From NCBI GenBank assembly GCA_036734545.1, contig DAIMYJ010000090.1, forward strand, positions 1 through 11,866: 11,866 bases of DNA, read 5' to 3'. Each line of letters opens with the position of its first letter. The first letter of the stretch is position 1. Source of the DNA: UBA7236 sp036734545 (lineage in GTDB: Bacteria > Bacteroidota > Bacteroidia > Chitinophagales > BACL12). A model generated the notes under the pieces. The model had not been told where the DNA came from. It searched no databases and saw only the letters and a list, made by a program, of their open reading frames with translations. Below, piece after piece: positions 1 to 6,536 of the stretch. The translations under genes and the position numbers were made by a program.

Positions 1-2
1 CA

Positions 3-1157
3 GGCGCTACAACGGCAACAATGAAAAAGGATCAGGGTGTGTGTGGAACAGAAACCTCGCCGGCGAGTAATTTATTTACAGATCCAACTTTTGAGAATGT
101 CAGCATGCAGATTTTAACATCAGCTGATATAACAACTTCCGAATATTATAAATTTTCCTTTCATGAAGATTTTTTGCAGGCAAGTGCGCCATTTGCATCG
201 CCTACTCATTTTTCTGATGCAATAGACCCTAAACCTAATGGAACCGGAGTAACAGGTTGTAATGAATTTAGTATTGATGAAATTGAATTTGCAAATTATT
301 GCCCTACCAACTTCACAACTGGAAGTGGAGGAAGCGGCCGAATGGCAGCACCCAAATCATTGAAAAATCGTCCTGCAAATTTGATGATGCCGCTAACGTA
401 CAATCCCTACGAATATTTAAAGCCCGCTGGCGTAGCATACGAAGCCTTTATGGGCAATATTCGATTTAATATGCTCGCAGCCTATTACTTGCAAAATGAA
501 CTCTTAGACAGCTTAAATATATTGTTGAATGAAAATGATAATTCGCTGGCAGCAAGCTTGAAAATACAAATATACGTGGATTCTAATGCTTATGATAGTG
601 CGGATTTACTAAGTGCTGAGCTTACGGAATCCCCCGAAGCCGATTTGAATGGATACAATTCAAATATATTGTCTTTAGGTTTGAACTTAGTAAGAGATAC
701 CTTGACATGGTTGGAAACAACAGAAGAACAAATTTCCACCATCAAAGCAGAAGCCCAGCGAAAGGACAGAGAGGGCATACAGGCGAAATTACTCATGGAG
801 CTTCTTGTCAATAGTACATATATAGAACCGATTAATGAGATAAATGAAGAACCAACAACTGAAGAGTTGCGATTTATACAGCAAAGCTTGCCACTAAGTG
901 AACCTAATTCAATACAAGTTTATCCACATCCGGTTGGCAGTGGTAGTGTGGTCGAAATAAATCTTGAATCAATCCAAAGTAATACTCGATTTATTATTAC
1001 AGATGCGCAAGGCAGATATGTATTGCAATTCCCAATCGACAACTTAGTTTCCTATATTAAGTTAGATAATTCTACGCTAAAGCCTGGTGTGTATATTGGT
1101 TACGTATCAGGCATTCATGGTGAAAAGGTCAGTACGCAAATAGTAGTTATACAATAA
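3..1157 (+). CDS. C-terminal part of a T9SS-secreted protein, 5' end outside window
   Basis: The reading frame is open from the first complete codon at position 3, with no stop before the ATG at 21. That ATG is followed by no signal peptide, so the real start almost certainly lies upstream of the window and the 378 residues counted from it are a C-terminal piece. The last ~80 residues look like a type A T9SS sorting domain: a YPHP turn (about residues 301-304 from the ATG) replacing the usual YPNP, then a strand ending in DAQGR, then KPGVYIGYV and a terminal KVSTQIVVIQ strand. Such domains direct export through the T9SS and are normally removed at the cell surface. The central part is Asn/Ser/Leu-rich and contains helical stretches; I do not recognise a catalytic domain. 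The next gene starts 4 bases after the stop, suggesting cotranscription. The DNA is AT-richer than the isoprenoid genes downstream. Secretion is well supported; function is unknown. Confidence 0.8.
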   Translation, partial: GATTATMKKDQGVCGTETSPASNLFTDPTFENVSMQILTSADITTSEYYKFSFHEDFLQASAPFASPTHFSDAIDPKPNGTGVTGCNEFSIDEIEFANYCPTNFTTGSGGSGRMAAPKSLKNRPANLMMPLTYNPYEYLKPAGVAYEAFMGNIRFNMLAAYYLQNELLDSLNILLNENDNSLAASLKIQIYVDSNAYDSADLLSAELTESPEADLNGYNSNILSLGLNLVRDTLTWLETTEEQISTIKAEAQRKDREGIQAKLLMELLVNSTYIEPINEINEEPTTEELRFIQQSLPLSEPNSIQVYPHPVGSGSVVEINLESIQSNTRFIITDAQGRYVLQFPIDNLVSYIKLDNSTLKPGVYIGYVSGIHGEKVSTQIVVIQ

Positions 1158-1161
1158 TCTG

Positions 1162-2721
1162 ATGAAAAGAATTATTCTCACAAGTGGTTTATTGATTTTA
1201 GGCCTATTAACCTTCGCCCAAACCACATTCTCAAAGTTGTATTGGAATAATCCAAATATAATTGCAGGCCAAGCTATTGCTAGAAATGATACCTCATTCT
1301 TTGTGACAGGTATGGGATACACTGAGGTTGAGCCATATATATTGCAGAATCATTTTTTTATGTCCACGGATTTAAATGGTAATAAACTTAATCAAGTAAA
1401 TATCTCTGGTGATATTTATAACATTTGGGGAGATAGTTATAGCAGCGGGCTTGATTTTCTGAATAACCACACTTTGGTAGTTTCAGGAAATCATTATAGT
1501 GTTGATTCATTAATTGAACCGGTTTCTGAGGTGCATGCTGGAGTAATTTATTATCATCAATTGACAGGTGATACTATTAATGCGTCAAAGTTTTACGGAG
1601 TTGGATTTGCTGAATTTAATAGGTCAGTGTTATATGCTAATGGTATAATTTGTGGTGGATTCACAAAAGACTATAGTGGGATGGCAAGTATGGCATATTT
1701 GATGAATGTTGGAGCGGATAATGATATAATCTGGTCAAATACTTTTGGAGATAGTGTACAATCCGAAGGCACAGGATTATTGGATGTAATTTCAGGTGGG
1801 CCGATCATTTCTGGCGGTGCAATTATAGAATCTATTGGTGCTGAAGGGATAATTCGGAATGGTAAAATCTACAAACTTGATTCTTCGGGCAACACATATT
1901 TCTCTAAAGAAATTGGTACTCCTGGTGATGATTCCGAGATAGAGGTTAAAGTAGCTAAGAATGGACAGTCTTATATAGTAAGACAATATATGGATACAGT
2001 GATAAATGAAGGTGATTATGAGTATGTGCAATACATTGGAAAAACAGACACGAATGTAAATTTCATCTGGCGAACATTCCTGAATGATGAGTTTTACAAA
2101 TACATTTATACCCTCCGCACTTTTGAAGATGGTAGTATCGTAGCAGTAGGTGCTACCATTGTAGATGACACCTATGAGCCTCACGGATACATAGTGAAAT
2201 TAGACAGTAACGGAACCGTATTATGGGAGCGCGATTACACAAACAATTCTGCCGGCAATCATTATCTATATGATTTTCAAAAGATGCCTGATGGCGGATA
2301 CATATGCTCCGGAATGGGGGCAGATACGGTTGAAGGAGGAGGAATAGAATCTATGTGCTGGCTATTACGTTTAGATAGCATGGGTTGCCTCATTCCGGGC
2401 TGTGATGAGGTGTCAGTTCCTGATATTGCTGTTAATTCTGAAACTTATCTCAGTATATATCCTAACCCGTTTGGAGATGCAGCAACTGTAGAAGTCCATT
2501 TGCCTCAAGATTTTGCCATAAACGGCACCCAGGCACTCAGACTTGATATTTATGATATGCAAGGCAGGCTGATAGATGGATATAGTAATATTTATCCAAG
2601 CAATCCCGGAGAAACCATACGTTTTAAAATGTATCGCAATACAATGACGGCTGGAAATTACTTCGCAACGCTTAAGTATGGTGATGAAATTTTAAACACA
2701 ATTCAATTTGTGCTTAAGTGA
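1162..2721 (+). CDS. Secreted protein with propeller-like repeats and T9SS type A sorting domain
   Basis: This is a complete 519-residue protein. It begins MKRIILTSGLLILGLLTFAQ, a typical Bacteroidota signal peptide with probable cleavage between Ala19 and Gln20. The body contains repeated units of the form Lys-Leu-Asp-Ser-x-Gly followed by an aromatic strand (for example YKLDSSGNTYF, VKLDSNGTVLWERDY and LRLDSMGCLIPGC), alternating with Gly-rich segments such as PDGGYICSGMG. This resembles delta-60/SBBP-type beta-propeller repeats, though I cannot count blades reliably. After a short linker a T9SS type A sorting domain starts at the YPNP motif (residues 433-436), continues through DMQGRLIDGY and TAGNYFATL, and ends in a hydrophobic strand. 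Family knowledge implies export across the outer membrane and surface attachment or release. The start lies 4 bases after the preceding stop, so the two genes probably form an operon. The molecular role is unknown; adhesion or glycan binding would be guesses. Confidence 0.85.
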   Translation: MKRIILTSGLLILGLLTFAQTTFSKLYWNNPNIIAGQAIARNDTSFFVTGMGYTEVEPYILQNHFFMSTDLNGNKLNQVNISGDIYNIWGDSYSSGLDFLNNHTLVVSGNHYSVDSLIEPVSEVHAGVIYYHQLTGDTINASKFYGVGFAEFNRSVLYANGIICGGFTKDYSGMASMAYLMNVGADNDIIWSNTFGDSVQSEGTGLLDVISGGPIISGGAIIESIGAEGIIRNGKIYKLDSSGNTYFSKEIGTPGDDSEIEVKVAKNGQSYIVRQYMDTVINEGDYEYVQYIGKTDTNVNFIWRTFLNDEFYKYIYTLRTFEDGSIVAVGATIVDDTYEPHGYIVKLDSNGTVLWERDYTNNSAGNHYLYDFQKMPDGGYICSGMGADTVEGGGIESMCWLLRLDSMGCLIPGCDEVSVPDIAVNSETYLSIYPNPFGDAATVEVHLPQDFAINGTQALRLDIYDMQGRLIDGYSNIYPSNPGETIRFKMYRNTMTAGNYFATLKYGDEILNTIQFVLK

Positions 2722-2730
2722 ATGTTATAG

Positions 2731-2874
2731 ATGTATCTCGCCCTCAGCTACGATCACCTCATCATCGACGGCAAAGAAAGCGTAAGCTTCCTTGTTCGCA
2801 TAAAAGAACAACTCGAAAAACCGGAGCAATTATTGTTTGGTGCTGATCCGGTTTCGTTGTTACTGGATATTTAA
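2731..2874 (+). pseudogene. odhB: 3' remnant of a 2-oxoglutarate dehydrogenase E2 (dihydrolipoyl succinyltransferase) gene
   Basis: The 47 codons read MYLALSYDHLIIDGKESV and on to ...LLLDI, followed by TAA. This matches the extreme C-terminus of the E2 acyltransferase catalytic domain, whose hallmark is YDHRxIDGxE. The catalytic His (residue 9) and Asp (residue 13) remain, but the conserved Arg after the His is Leu (CTC, one base from CGC). The lipoyl domain, the subunit-binding domain and nearly all of the catalytic domain are absent. A TAG directly precedes the ATG in frame, and the sequence before it belongs to the end of the T9SS gene, whose stop is 9 bases upstream. The ATG is probably an internal Met codon of the ancestral gene rather than a real start. 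I therefore call it a gene fragment left by insertion, deletion or rearrangement, or by a chimeric assembly join. Identity with the E2 family is confident; the OdhB assignment over other E2 types rests on the LALSYDH and DGKES wording. Confidence 0.78.
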
Positions 2875-2877
2875 AAA

Positions 2878-2953
2878 GGAACACGGATTGAACGGATAAA
2901 ACGGATGAACACAGATCAGTGTAAATCTGTTCAATCCGTTTAAACCGTGTTCC
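2878..2953. repeat. Imperfect inverted repeat built from 9-bp units
   Basis: The ends GGAACACGG (2878-2886) and CCGTGTTCC (2945-2953) are perfect inverted complements. The inner arms also pair imperfectly, because three 9-bp units on the left (ACGGATTGA, ACGGATAAA, ACGGATGAA; 2883-2909) are mirrored by ATCTGTTCA, ATCCGTTTA and AACCGTGTT on the right. It could fold into a long hairpin between the E2 remnant and the isomerase gene. There is no U-tract after it, so a classical intrinsic terminator is not evident. A related one-sided copy lies at 6482-6517. Confidence 0.75.
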
Positions 2954-2986
2954 ATTTAACCACCACGAGCCGAACGGGTAAACCCT

Positions 2987-2994
2987 TATCTTTG
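2987..2994 (+). promoter_or_regulatory. Bacteroidota -7 element for fni
   Basis: TATCTTTG matches the TAnnTTTG -7 consensus of the Bacteroidota primary sigma factor exactly. Only four bases (CACC) separate it from the ATG at 2999, so transcription would begin at or next to the start codon and the mRNA would be leaderless or nearly so. I see no clear -33 TTG element at the expected spacing. Confidence 0.6.
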
Positions 2995-2998
2995 CACC

Positions 2999-4009
2999 AT
3001 GTCCGACCCAACATCATCATCGCGCAAGCACGACCATATCGAACTGGCCTTTAAGAGTCAGCTGGCCGCAGATGCTAACGATGAGCGCTTTTACTATGAG
3101 CCGATGTTGGGCTTTCACCAGCAGGATATCAACCTTTCCCGCAGTTTTCTGGGCAAGCAATTGCAGATGCCGCTCTGGATCAGCAGTATGACCGGCGGCA
3201 CGGAGCTGGCAGGCACCATCAACCGCCGGTTGGCAGAGGCATGTGCCGAGTTCGGACTGGGTATGGGTCTCGGCTCCTGTCGCAAGCTGCTGTATGACGA
3301 TACCTGGTTCAATGACTTCAATCTCCGGCCTGTACTGGGCGCTGACAGGCCCTTTTTTGCCAATCTGGGCATAGCACAGGTGGAAACCCTGCTGGCGGAG
3401 GGGAAAGCCGACCTCATCCATGCCCTGGTTGCCCGTTTACAGGCCGATGGCCTGATCCTGCATATCAATCCGCTCCAGGAGTGGTTCCAGCCGGAGGGCG
3501 ACAGATTCACCCGTCCGCCCCTGGAAACCCTGCAGCAATTGCTGGAAGTGGCTGAATATCAAATAATTGTGAAGGAGGTGGGGCAGGGTATGGGTCCCGA
3601 GAGCATAGGTTCTTTGCTGCAACTGCCCATCGCCGCCCTGGATTTCGGGGCATTTGGCGGAACAAACTTTTCCCGCCTGGAACTGTTAAGAGATAAGCGC
3701 GAGGAGTCAGGGCTGTTTGCCGATCTGGCCCATATTGGCCACACAGCCGCCGAAATGACGGGTTTTGTGGCCGATGCGGTGGCCGGCTTGGGCAACAGGG
3801 TGCAGTGCAGGGAAGTGATCATCAGCGGCGGTATCCGCAACTTTCTGGACGGATACTGGTGCATGGAGAAACTCCCCCTCAACAGCATCTACGGCCAGGG
3901 CTCCGGATTCCTCAAATACGCACAACAAAGCCCCGAGGCGTTGAAAACCTATATCGAGAGTCAGAAACAAGGGTTAATTTTGTGTAAACAGTATTTGAAA
4001 GCGAAGTGA
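2999..4009 (+). CDS. fni: Type 2 isopentenyl-diphosphate delta-isomerase (FMN-dependent)
   Basis: This enzyme interconverts isopentenyl and dimethylallyl diphosphate using reduced FMN, in the cytosol, at the end of the mevalonate pathway. The 336 residues are close to the family's usual ~350. Hallmarks in order are the N-terminal RKHDHIELAF (9-18), WISSMTGGT (60-68), MGLGSCRK, HINPLQEWFQPEGD (155-168, with the conserved Gln160-Glu161 pair near the active site), KEVGQGMGPESI, the phosphate/FMN-binding DFGAFGGTNFSRLE (215-228) and SGGIRN (276-281). This is a TIM barrel with no signal peptide. The ATG at 2999 was chosen because it starts just before RKHDH and follows a consensus -7 element. The C-terminal helix (ending KQYLKAK) is complete. 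The gene is first in a same-strand run of mevalonate genes, but a 143-bp repeat-filled gap separates it from HMG-CoA reductase, so it may be transcribed separately. Type 1 IDI is excluded because it has an unrelated Nudix fold. Confidence 0.95.
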   Translation: MSDPTSSSRKHDHIELAFKSQLAADANDERFYYEPMLGFHQQDINLSRSFLGKQLQMPLWISSMTGGTELAGTINRRLAEACAEFGLGMGLGSCRKLLYDDTWFNDFNLRPVLGADRPFFANLGIAQVETLLAEGKADLIHALVARLQADGLILHINPLQEWFQPEGDRFTRPPLETLQQLLEVAEYQIIVKEVGQGMGPESIGSLLQLPIAALDFGAFGGTNFSRLELLRDKREESGLFADLAHIGHTAAEMTGFVADAVAGLGNRVQCREVIISGGIRNFLDGYWCMEKLPLNSIYGQGSGFLKYAQQSPEALKTYIESQKQGLILCKQYLKAK

Positions 4010-4017
4010 GGTTAGGG

Positions 4018-4052
4018 GGTTGAAGGTTGTGAGTTGTAAGTTGAAGGTTGAT
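4018..4052 (+). repeat. Tandem 7-bp repeat, five units
   Basis: Five consecutive heptamers (GGTTGAA, GGTTGTG, AGTTGTA, AGTTGAA, GGTTGAT) share a GTTG core. They begin nine bases after the fni stop codon. No hairpin potential is obvious. The function is unknown; replication slippage could have generated the array. Confidence 0.75.
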
Positions 4053-4100
4053 TGCGTAGATCTGATACCGAGGACCATTAAAAACGAAAAATAGTGATCG

Positions 4101-4148
4101 GCACATTTGCACATCTGCACATTTGCACATTAGCCAATTAGCACATTA
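4101..4148 (+). repeat. Tandem 8-bp repeat, six units, before HMG-CoA reductase
   Basis: Six consecutive octamers (GCACATTT, GCACATCT, GCACATTT, GCACATTA, GCCAATTA, GCACATTA) end five bases before the HMG-CoA reductase ATG, so the array occupies the whole immediate upstream region. A TTG at 4123 inside the array is in frame with the gene, but it would encode repeat-derived residues and is rejected as a start. The array may contain or displace the promoter or leader; its role is unknown. Confidence 0.85.
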
Positions 4149-4152
4149 CCCA

Positions 4153-5496
4153 ATGTCGAAAATAAAAGGGTTTTCCAAACTCAGTAAAACAGAGAAGATC
4201 ACGTGGCTGGCCAAGCATTTTTTGACCAGTAATCCGCTGGATATTGCGCGTGAATTCTCCAGTTACATGCATACCAATGCCGAGTTGCAGAAGGTGTTCG
4301 ACGGTATTTCGGAGAATACCCTGACCAACTTTTACCTGCCCTACGGTGTGGCCCCCAACTTTGTCATCAACGGCCGCACCTACGTGGTGCCCATGGTGAT
4401 CGAAGAGAGCTCTGTGGTAGCCGCAGCCGCTGCAGCGGCCAAATTCTGGAGCGACCGCGGCGGTTTTCAGGCAGAGGTTATCTCTACTACTAAGGTGGGA
4501 CACGTGCATTTTTTGTGGCGCGGTGATGGCGATAAACTCCAACAGATCTTCGACGCCGAACTCAGGGAAGCCCTGATCGCCGAGGTGCAGCATCTCACCG
4601 CCAATATGGAAGCGCGCGGAGGCGGACTGCGCTCGCTCGAGCTGGTCGACTGCACCGAACTTGAACCCGAATATTATCAGCTCAAGGCCACCTTCGAAAC
4701 GATGGATGCCATGGGCGCGAATTTTATCAATTCCGTACTCGAAGCATTCGCTGAAGCCCTCGCCGACGAGGTAAAAAGCCATAAAGCCTTCACCGGCGCC
4801 GAAAAACAGGTGGAAGTGGTGATGAGCATCCTCAGCAATTTCACTCCCGAATGCCTCGTGAAGGCATGGGTGGAATGTAAGGTGAGCGATCTCGGCAACT
4901 TCACTGAAGCCAACCTCACGGCACAGCAGTTCGCCCGCAAGTTCAGCACCGCTGTGCGCATCGCCAAGGCTGATGTGTATCGCGCTACCACCCACAATAA
5001 AGGAATATTCAACGGTATCGATGCCGTAGTGCTGGCCACCGGCAACGACTTCCGCGCGATCGAAGCGTGTGGTCATGCGTATGCCGCGCGCAATGGCAAA
5101 TATGAAAGCTTGTCGGAGTGCGTGATCGATGGCGATATGTTCCGCTTCAGCATTACCCTGCCGCTGGCGGTGGGTACGGTGGGCGGACTCACCAAACTGC
5201 ACCCCCTTGCCAAGCGCTCGCTGGAGATGCTGGGTAATCCCGGTGCCCGTGAGTTGATGATGATCATCGCCTGCGTGGGACTCGCACAAAATTTTTCCGC
5301 GGTGCGTGCACTGGTCACTTCCGGTATTCAAAAGGGGCACATGAAAATGCACCTCACCAATATCCTGCGCCACTTCGGTGCAACGGATACCGAGATACAG
5401 CAGGCTACCACCTATTTCGCCGATAAAACAGTGTCATTCAGCAGTGTGCGCGAATTCCTCAACGACTATCGCGCTAAACTCGCTCCTGAAAAATGA
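4153..5496 (+). CDS. mvaA: Hydroxymethylglutaryl-CoA reductase, bacterial-type
   Basis: It reduces HMG-CoA to mevalonate in two hydride transfers, the committing step of the pathway. The 447-residue soluble protein has no membrane anchor and resembles the bacterial class II group. Visible motifs include ENTLTNFYLPYGVAPNF, then VPMVIEESSVVAAAAAAAKFW with the catalytic Glu at 84/85, DAMGANFIN (cofactor-binding region), HNKGIFNGIDAVVLATGND with Lys283 and Asp299, GTVGGLTKLHP, and GLAQNFSAVRALVTSGIQKGHM with the catalytic His396. The Lys-Asp spacing of 16 and the Asp-His spacing of 97 agree closely with the Pseudomonas mevalonii enzyme (267/283/381). I chose ATG 4153 (MSKIKGFSKL) because any earlier in-frame start falls in the tandem repeat. 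It lies 39 bp upstream of the GYDIA kinase. NADH versus NADPH preference cannot be read here. Class II enzymes can run in the degradative direction, but the neighbours argue for biosynthesis. Confidence 0.95.
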   Translation: MSKIKGFSKLSKTEKITWLAKHFLTSNPLDIAREFSSYMHTNAELQKVFDGISENTLTNFYLPYGVAPNFVINGRTYVVPMVIEESSVVAAAAAAAKFWSDRGGFQAEVISTTKVGHVHFLWRGDGDKLQQIFDAELREALIAEVQHLTANMEARGGGLRSLELVDCTELEPEYYQLKATFETMDAMGANFINSVLEAFAEALADEVKSHKAFTGAEKQVEVVMSILSNFTPECLVKAWVECKVSDLGNFTEANLTAQQFARKFSTAVRIAKADVYRATTHNKGIFNGIDAVVLATGNDFRAIEACGHAYAARNGKYESLSECVIDGDMFRFSITLPLAVGTVGGLTKLHPLAKRSLEMLGNPGARELMMIIACVGLAQNFSAVRALVTSGIQKGHMKMHLTNILRHFGATDTEIQQATTYFADKTVSFSSVREFLNDYRAKLAPEK

Positions 5497-5499
5497 TGC

Positions 5500-5526
5500 T
5501 CAGGCACTGCGCCTGATGTATCTTTA
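5500..5526 (+). promoter_or_regulatory. Small hairpin followed by a -7-like element before the GYDIA kinase
   Basis: The 39-bp gap after the HMG-CoA reductase stop contains a 6-bp stem with 5-base loop (TCAGGC / GCCTGA, 5500-5516). TATCTTTA follows at 5519-5526, one base from the TAnnTTTG consensus and nine bases before the ATG at 5536. It may be an internal promoter or chance; readthrough from upstream is equally plausible. Confidence 0.3.
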
Positions 5527-5535
5527 CCCATACTT

Positions 5536-6468
5536 ATGCAACAGGATCTGTATGCGCATGGCAAGCTGCTCATCAGCGGCGAATACCTCGTGCTGAAAGG
5601 CGCTATGGCACTCGCCATACCCACGCGCTATGGCCAGCATCTGCACGTGTCGGCAGGCGACCCAAAGAACAATAGCATTCGCTGGACGGCCAGGACCGAT
5701 ACCGGTGCTGTCTGGCTCGACCTCAGCATCCGCAAACAGGACCTCGCCGTTACACAGGTGCATACCGGCGATCAGCAGGATGCCGCGCGTGCGCAGGAAG
5801 TACTGCGTGCGATCCGGAAAATGCGGCCCGATCATTTGACACAGGAAGGTGAGACAATACTGGAACACGTGCTGGAATTTCCGCGCGACTGGGGACTGGG
5901 CAGCAGTTCCACCATGCTTTACAACATGGCCCGCCACGCCGGCGTGGATGCGTTTGCACTGAATACGCAATTGTTCAACGGCAGCGGATACGATATCGCC
6001 TGCGCCGGTTCCAACTGGCCCATCTTATTTAAAACAGATGATGAAGGCCCCGTATTCGATACCGTGCATTTCATGCCACCCGCTCCTGAACAACTGTTGT
6101 TCGTGCATCTGGGTGTGAAACAAAATTCACGCATAGCGGTCGATGCCTTCCTGGCACAGGAGAAAAATTTCGCGCACGAGATCGAGATCATATCCGAGAT
6201 CTCAGAAGCACTCCTGTTCTGCGACGATGCAGAAGATTTCATCCAACTGCTCGATGAGCACGAAGAGCTCATGCAATATGTATTGCAGGAAGAGAAGATA
6301 AAGACACAACGATTCCCCGATTTCCCCGGAAGCATAAAATCACTCGGCGCCTGGGGAGGCGATTTCATCCTCGCCGCCGCCCCCATGGAACCCGCGGAGT
6401 TACAAAAATATTTCACCACCAAAGGATACACCACCACGATCAACTATATGGATATGATGCTGAAATAA
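5536..6468 (+). CDS. GYDIA-motif GHMP kinase, candidate phosphomevalonate kinase
   Basis: This 310-residue soluble protein belongs to the GHMP small-molecule kinase superfamily. It has an N-terminal HGKLLISGEYLVLKGAMALAIP segment (8-29), the phosphate-binding loop WGLGSSST (119-126), the signature GSGYDIACAGS (149-159) with Asp153 where GHMP kinases place the catalytic acid, and the C-terminal SLGAWGGDF motif (269-277). The GYDIA wording is a recognisable Bacteroidota subgroup usually left without a specific substrate. Here it sits between HMG-CoA reductase and diphosphomevalonate decarboxylase, and a separate mevalonate kinase-like gene lies two genes downstream. I infer that it phosphorylates a mevalonate intermediate, most simply 5-phosphomevalonate to 5-diphosphomevalonate. 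The reverse assignment (this one mevalonate kinase, the other phosphomevalonate kinase) remains possible. The start at 5536 leaves the first conserved block six residues in, as is usual. Family placement is confident; the substrate is inference. Confidence 0.85.
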   Translation: MQQDLYAHGKLLISGEYLVLKGAMALAIPTRYGQHLHVSAGDPKNNSIRWTARTDTGAVWLDLSIRKQDLAVTQVHTGDQQDAARAQEVLRAIRKMRPDHLTQEGETILEHVLEFPRDWGLGSSSTMLYNMARHAGVDAFALNTQLFNGSGYDIACAGSNWPILFKTDDEGPVFDTVHFMPPAPEQLLFVHLGVKQNSRIAVDAFLAQEKNFAHEIEIISEISEALLFCDDAEDFIQLLDEHEELMQYVLQEEKIKTQRFPDFPGSIKSLGAWGGDFILAAAPMEPAELQKYFTTKGYTTTINYMDMMLK

Positions 6469-6481
6469 TACTGCATTAGAT

Positions 6482-6517
6482 CCGCGTAGACCCGCTCGAT
6501 CCGCGTCATCCGTGTTC
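6482..6517. repeat. 9-bp-periodic CCGC/CCGT repeat in the gap before mvaD
   Basis: The motif CCGC/CCGT recurs at 6482, 6492, 6501 and 6510 (spacings 10, 9, 9). The end ATCCGTGTTCC closely matches the right arm of the inverted repeat at 2878-2953, so this appears to be a partial, diverged member of the same family. It fills about half of the 68-bp gap between the GYDIA kinase and mvaD and lacks the opposite arm. Confidence 0.55.
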
Positions 6518-6536
6518 CTTTGTATTTGAAAAGACC

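Noticed and set aside
4018..4148. CRISPR array
   Set aside because: Units are 7-8 bp without unique spacers, so they are simple tandem repeats.
4123..4152. TTG-initiated N-terminal extension of HMG-CoA reductase
   Set aside because: The ten extra residues are encoded by the 8-bp tandem repeat, and ATG 4153 starts a normal family N-terminus.
4138..5373. A 411-codon open frame on the minus strand opposite HMG-CoA reductase
   Set aside because: It mirrors a confidently identified gene; its His/Gly/Glu-rich translation has no recognisable motif and reflects codon bias of the GC-rich sense strand.
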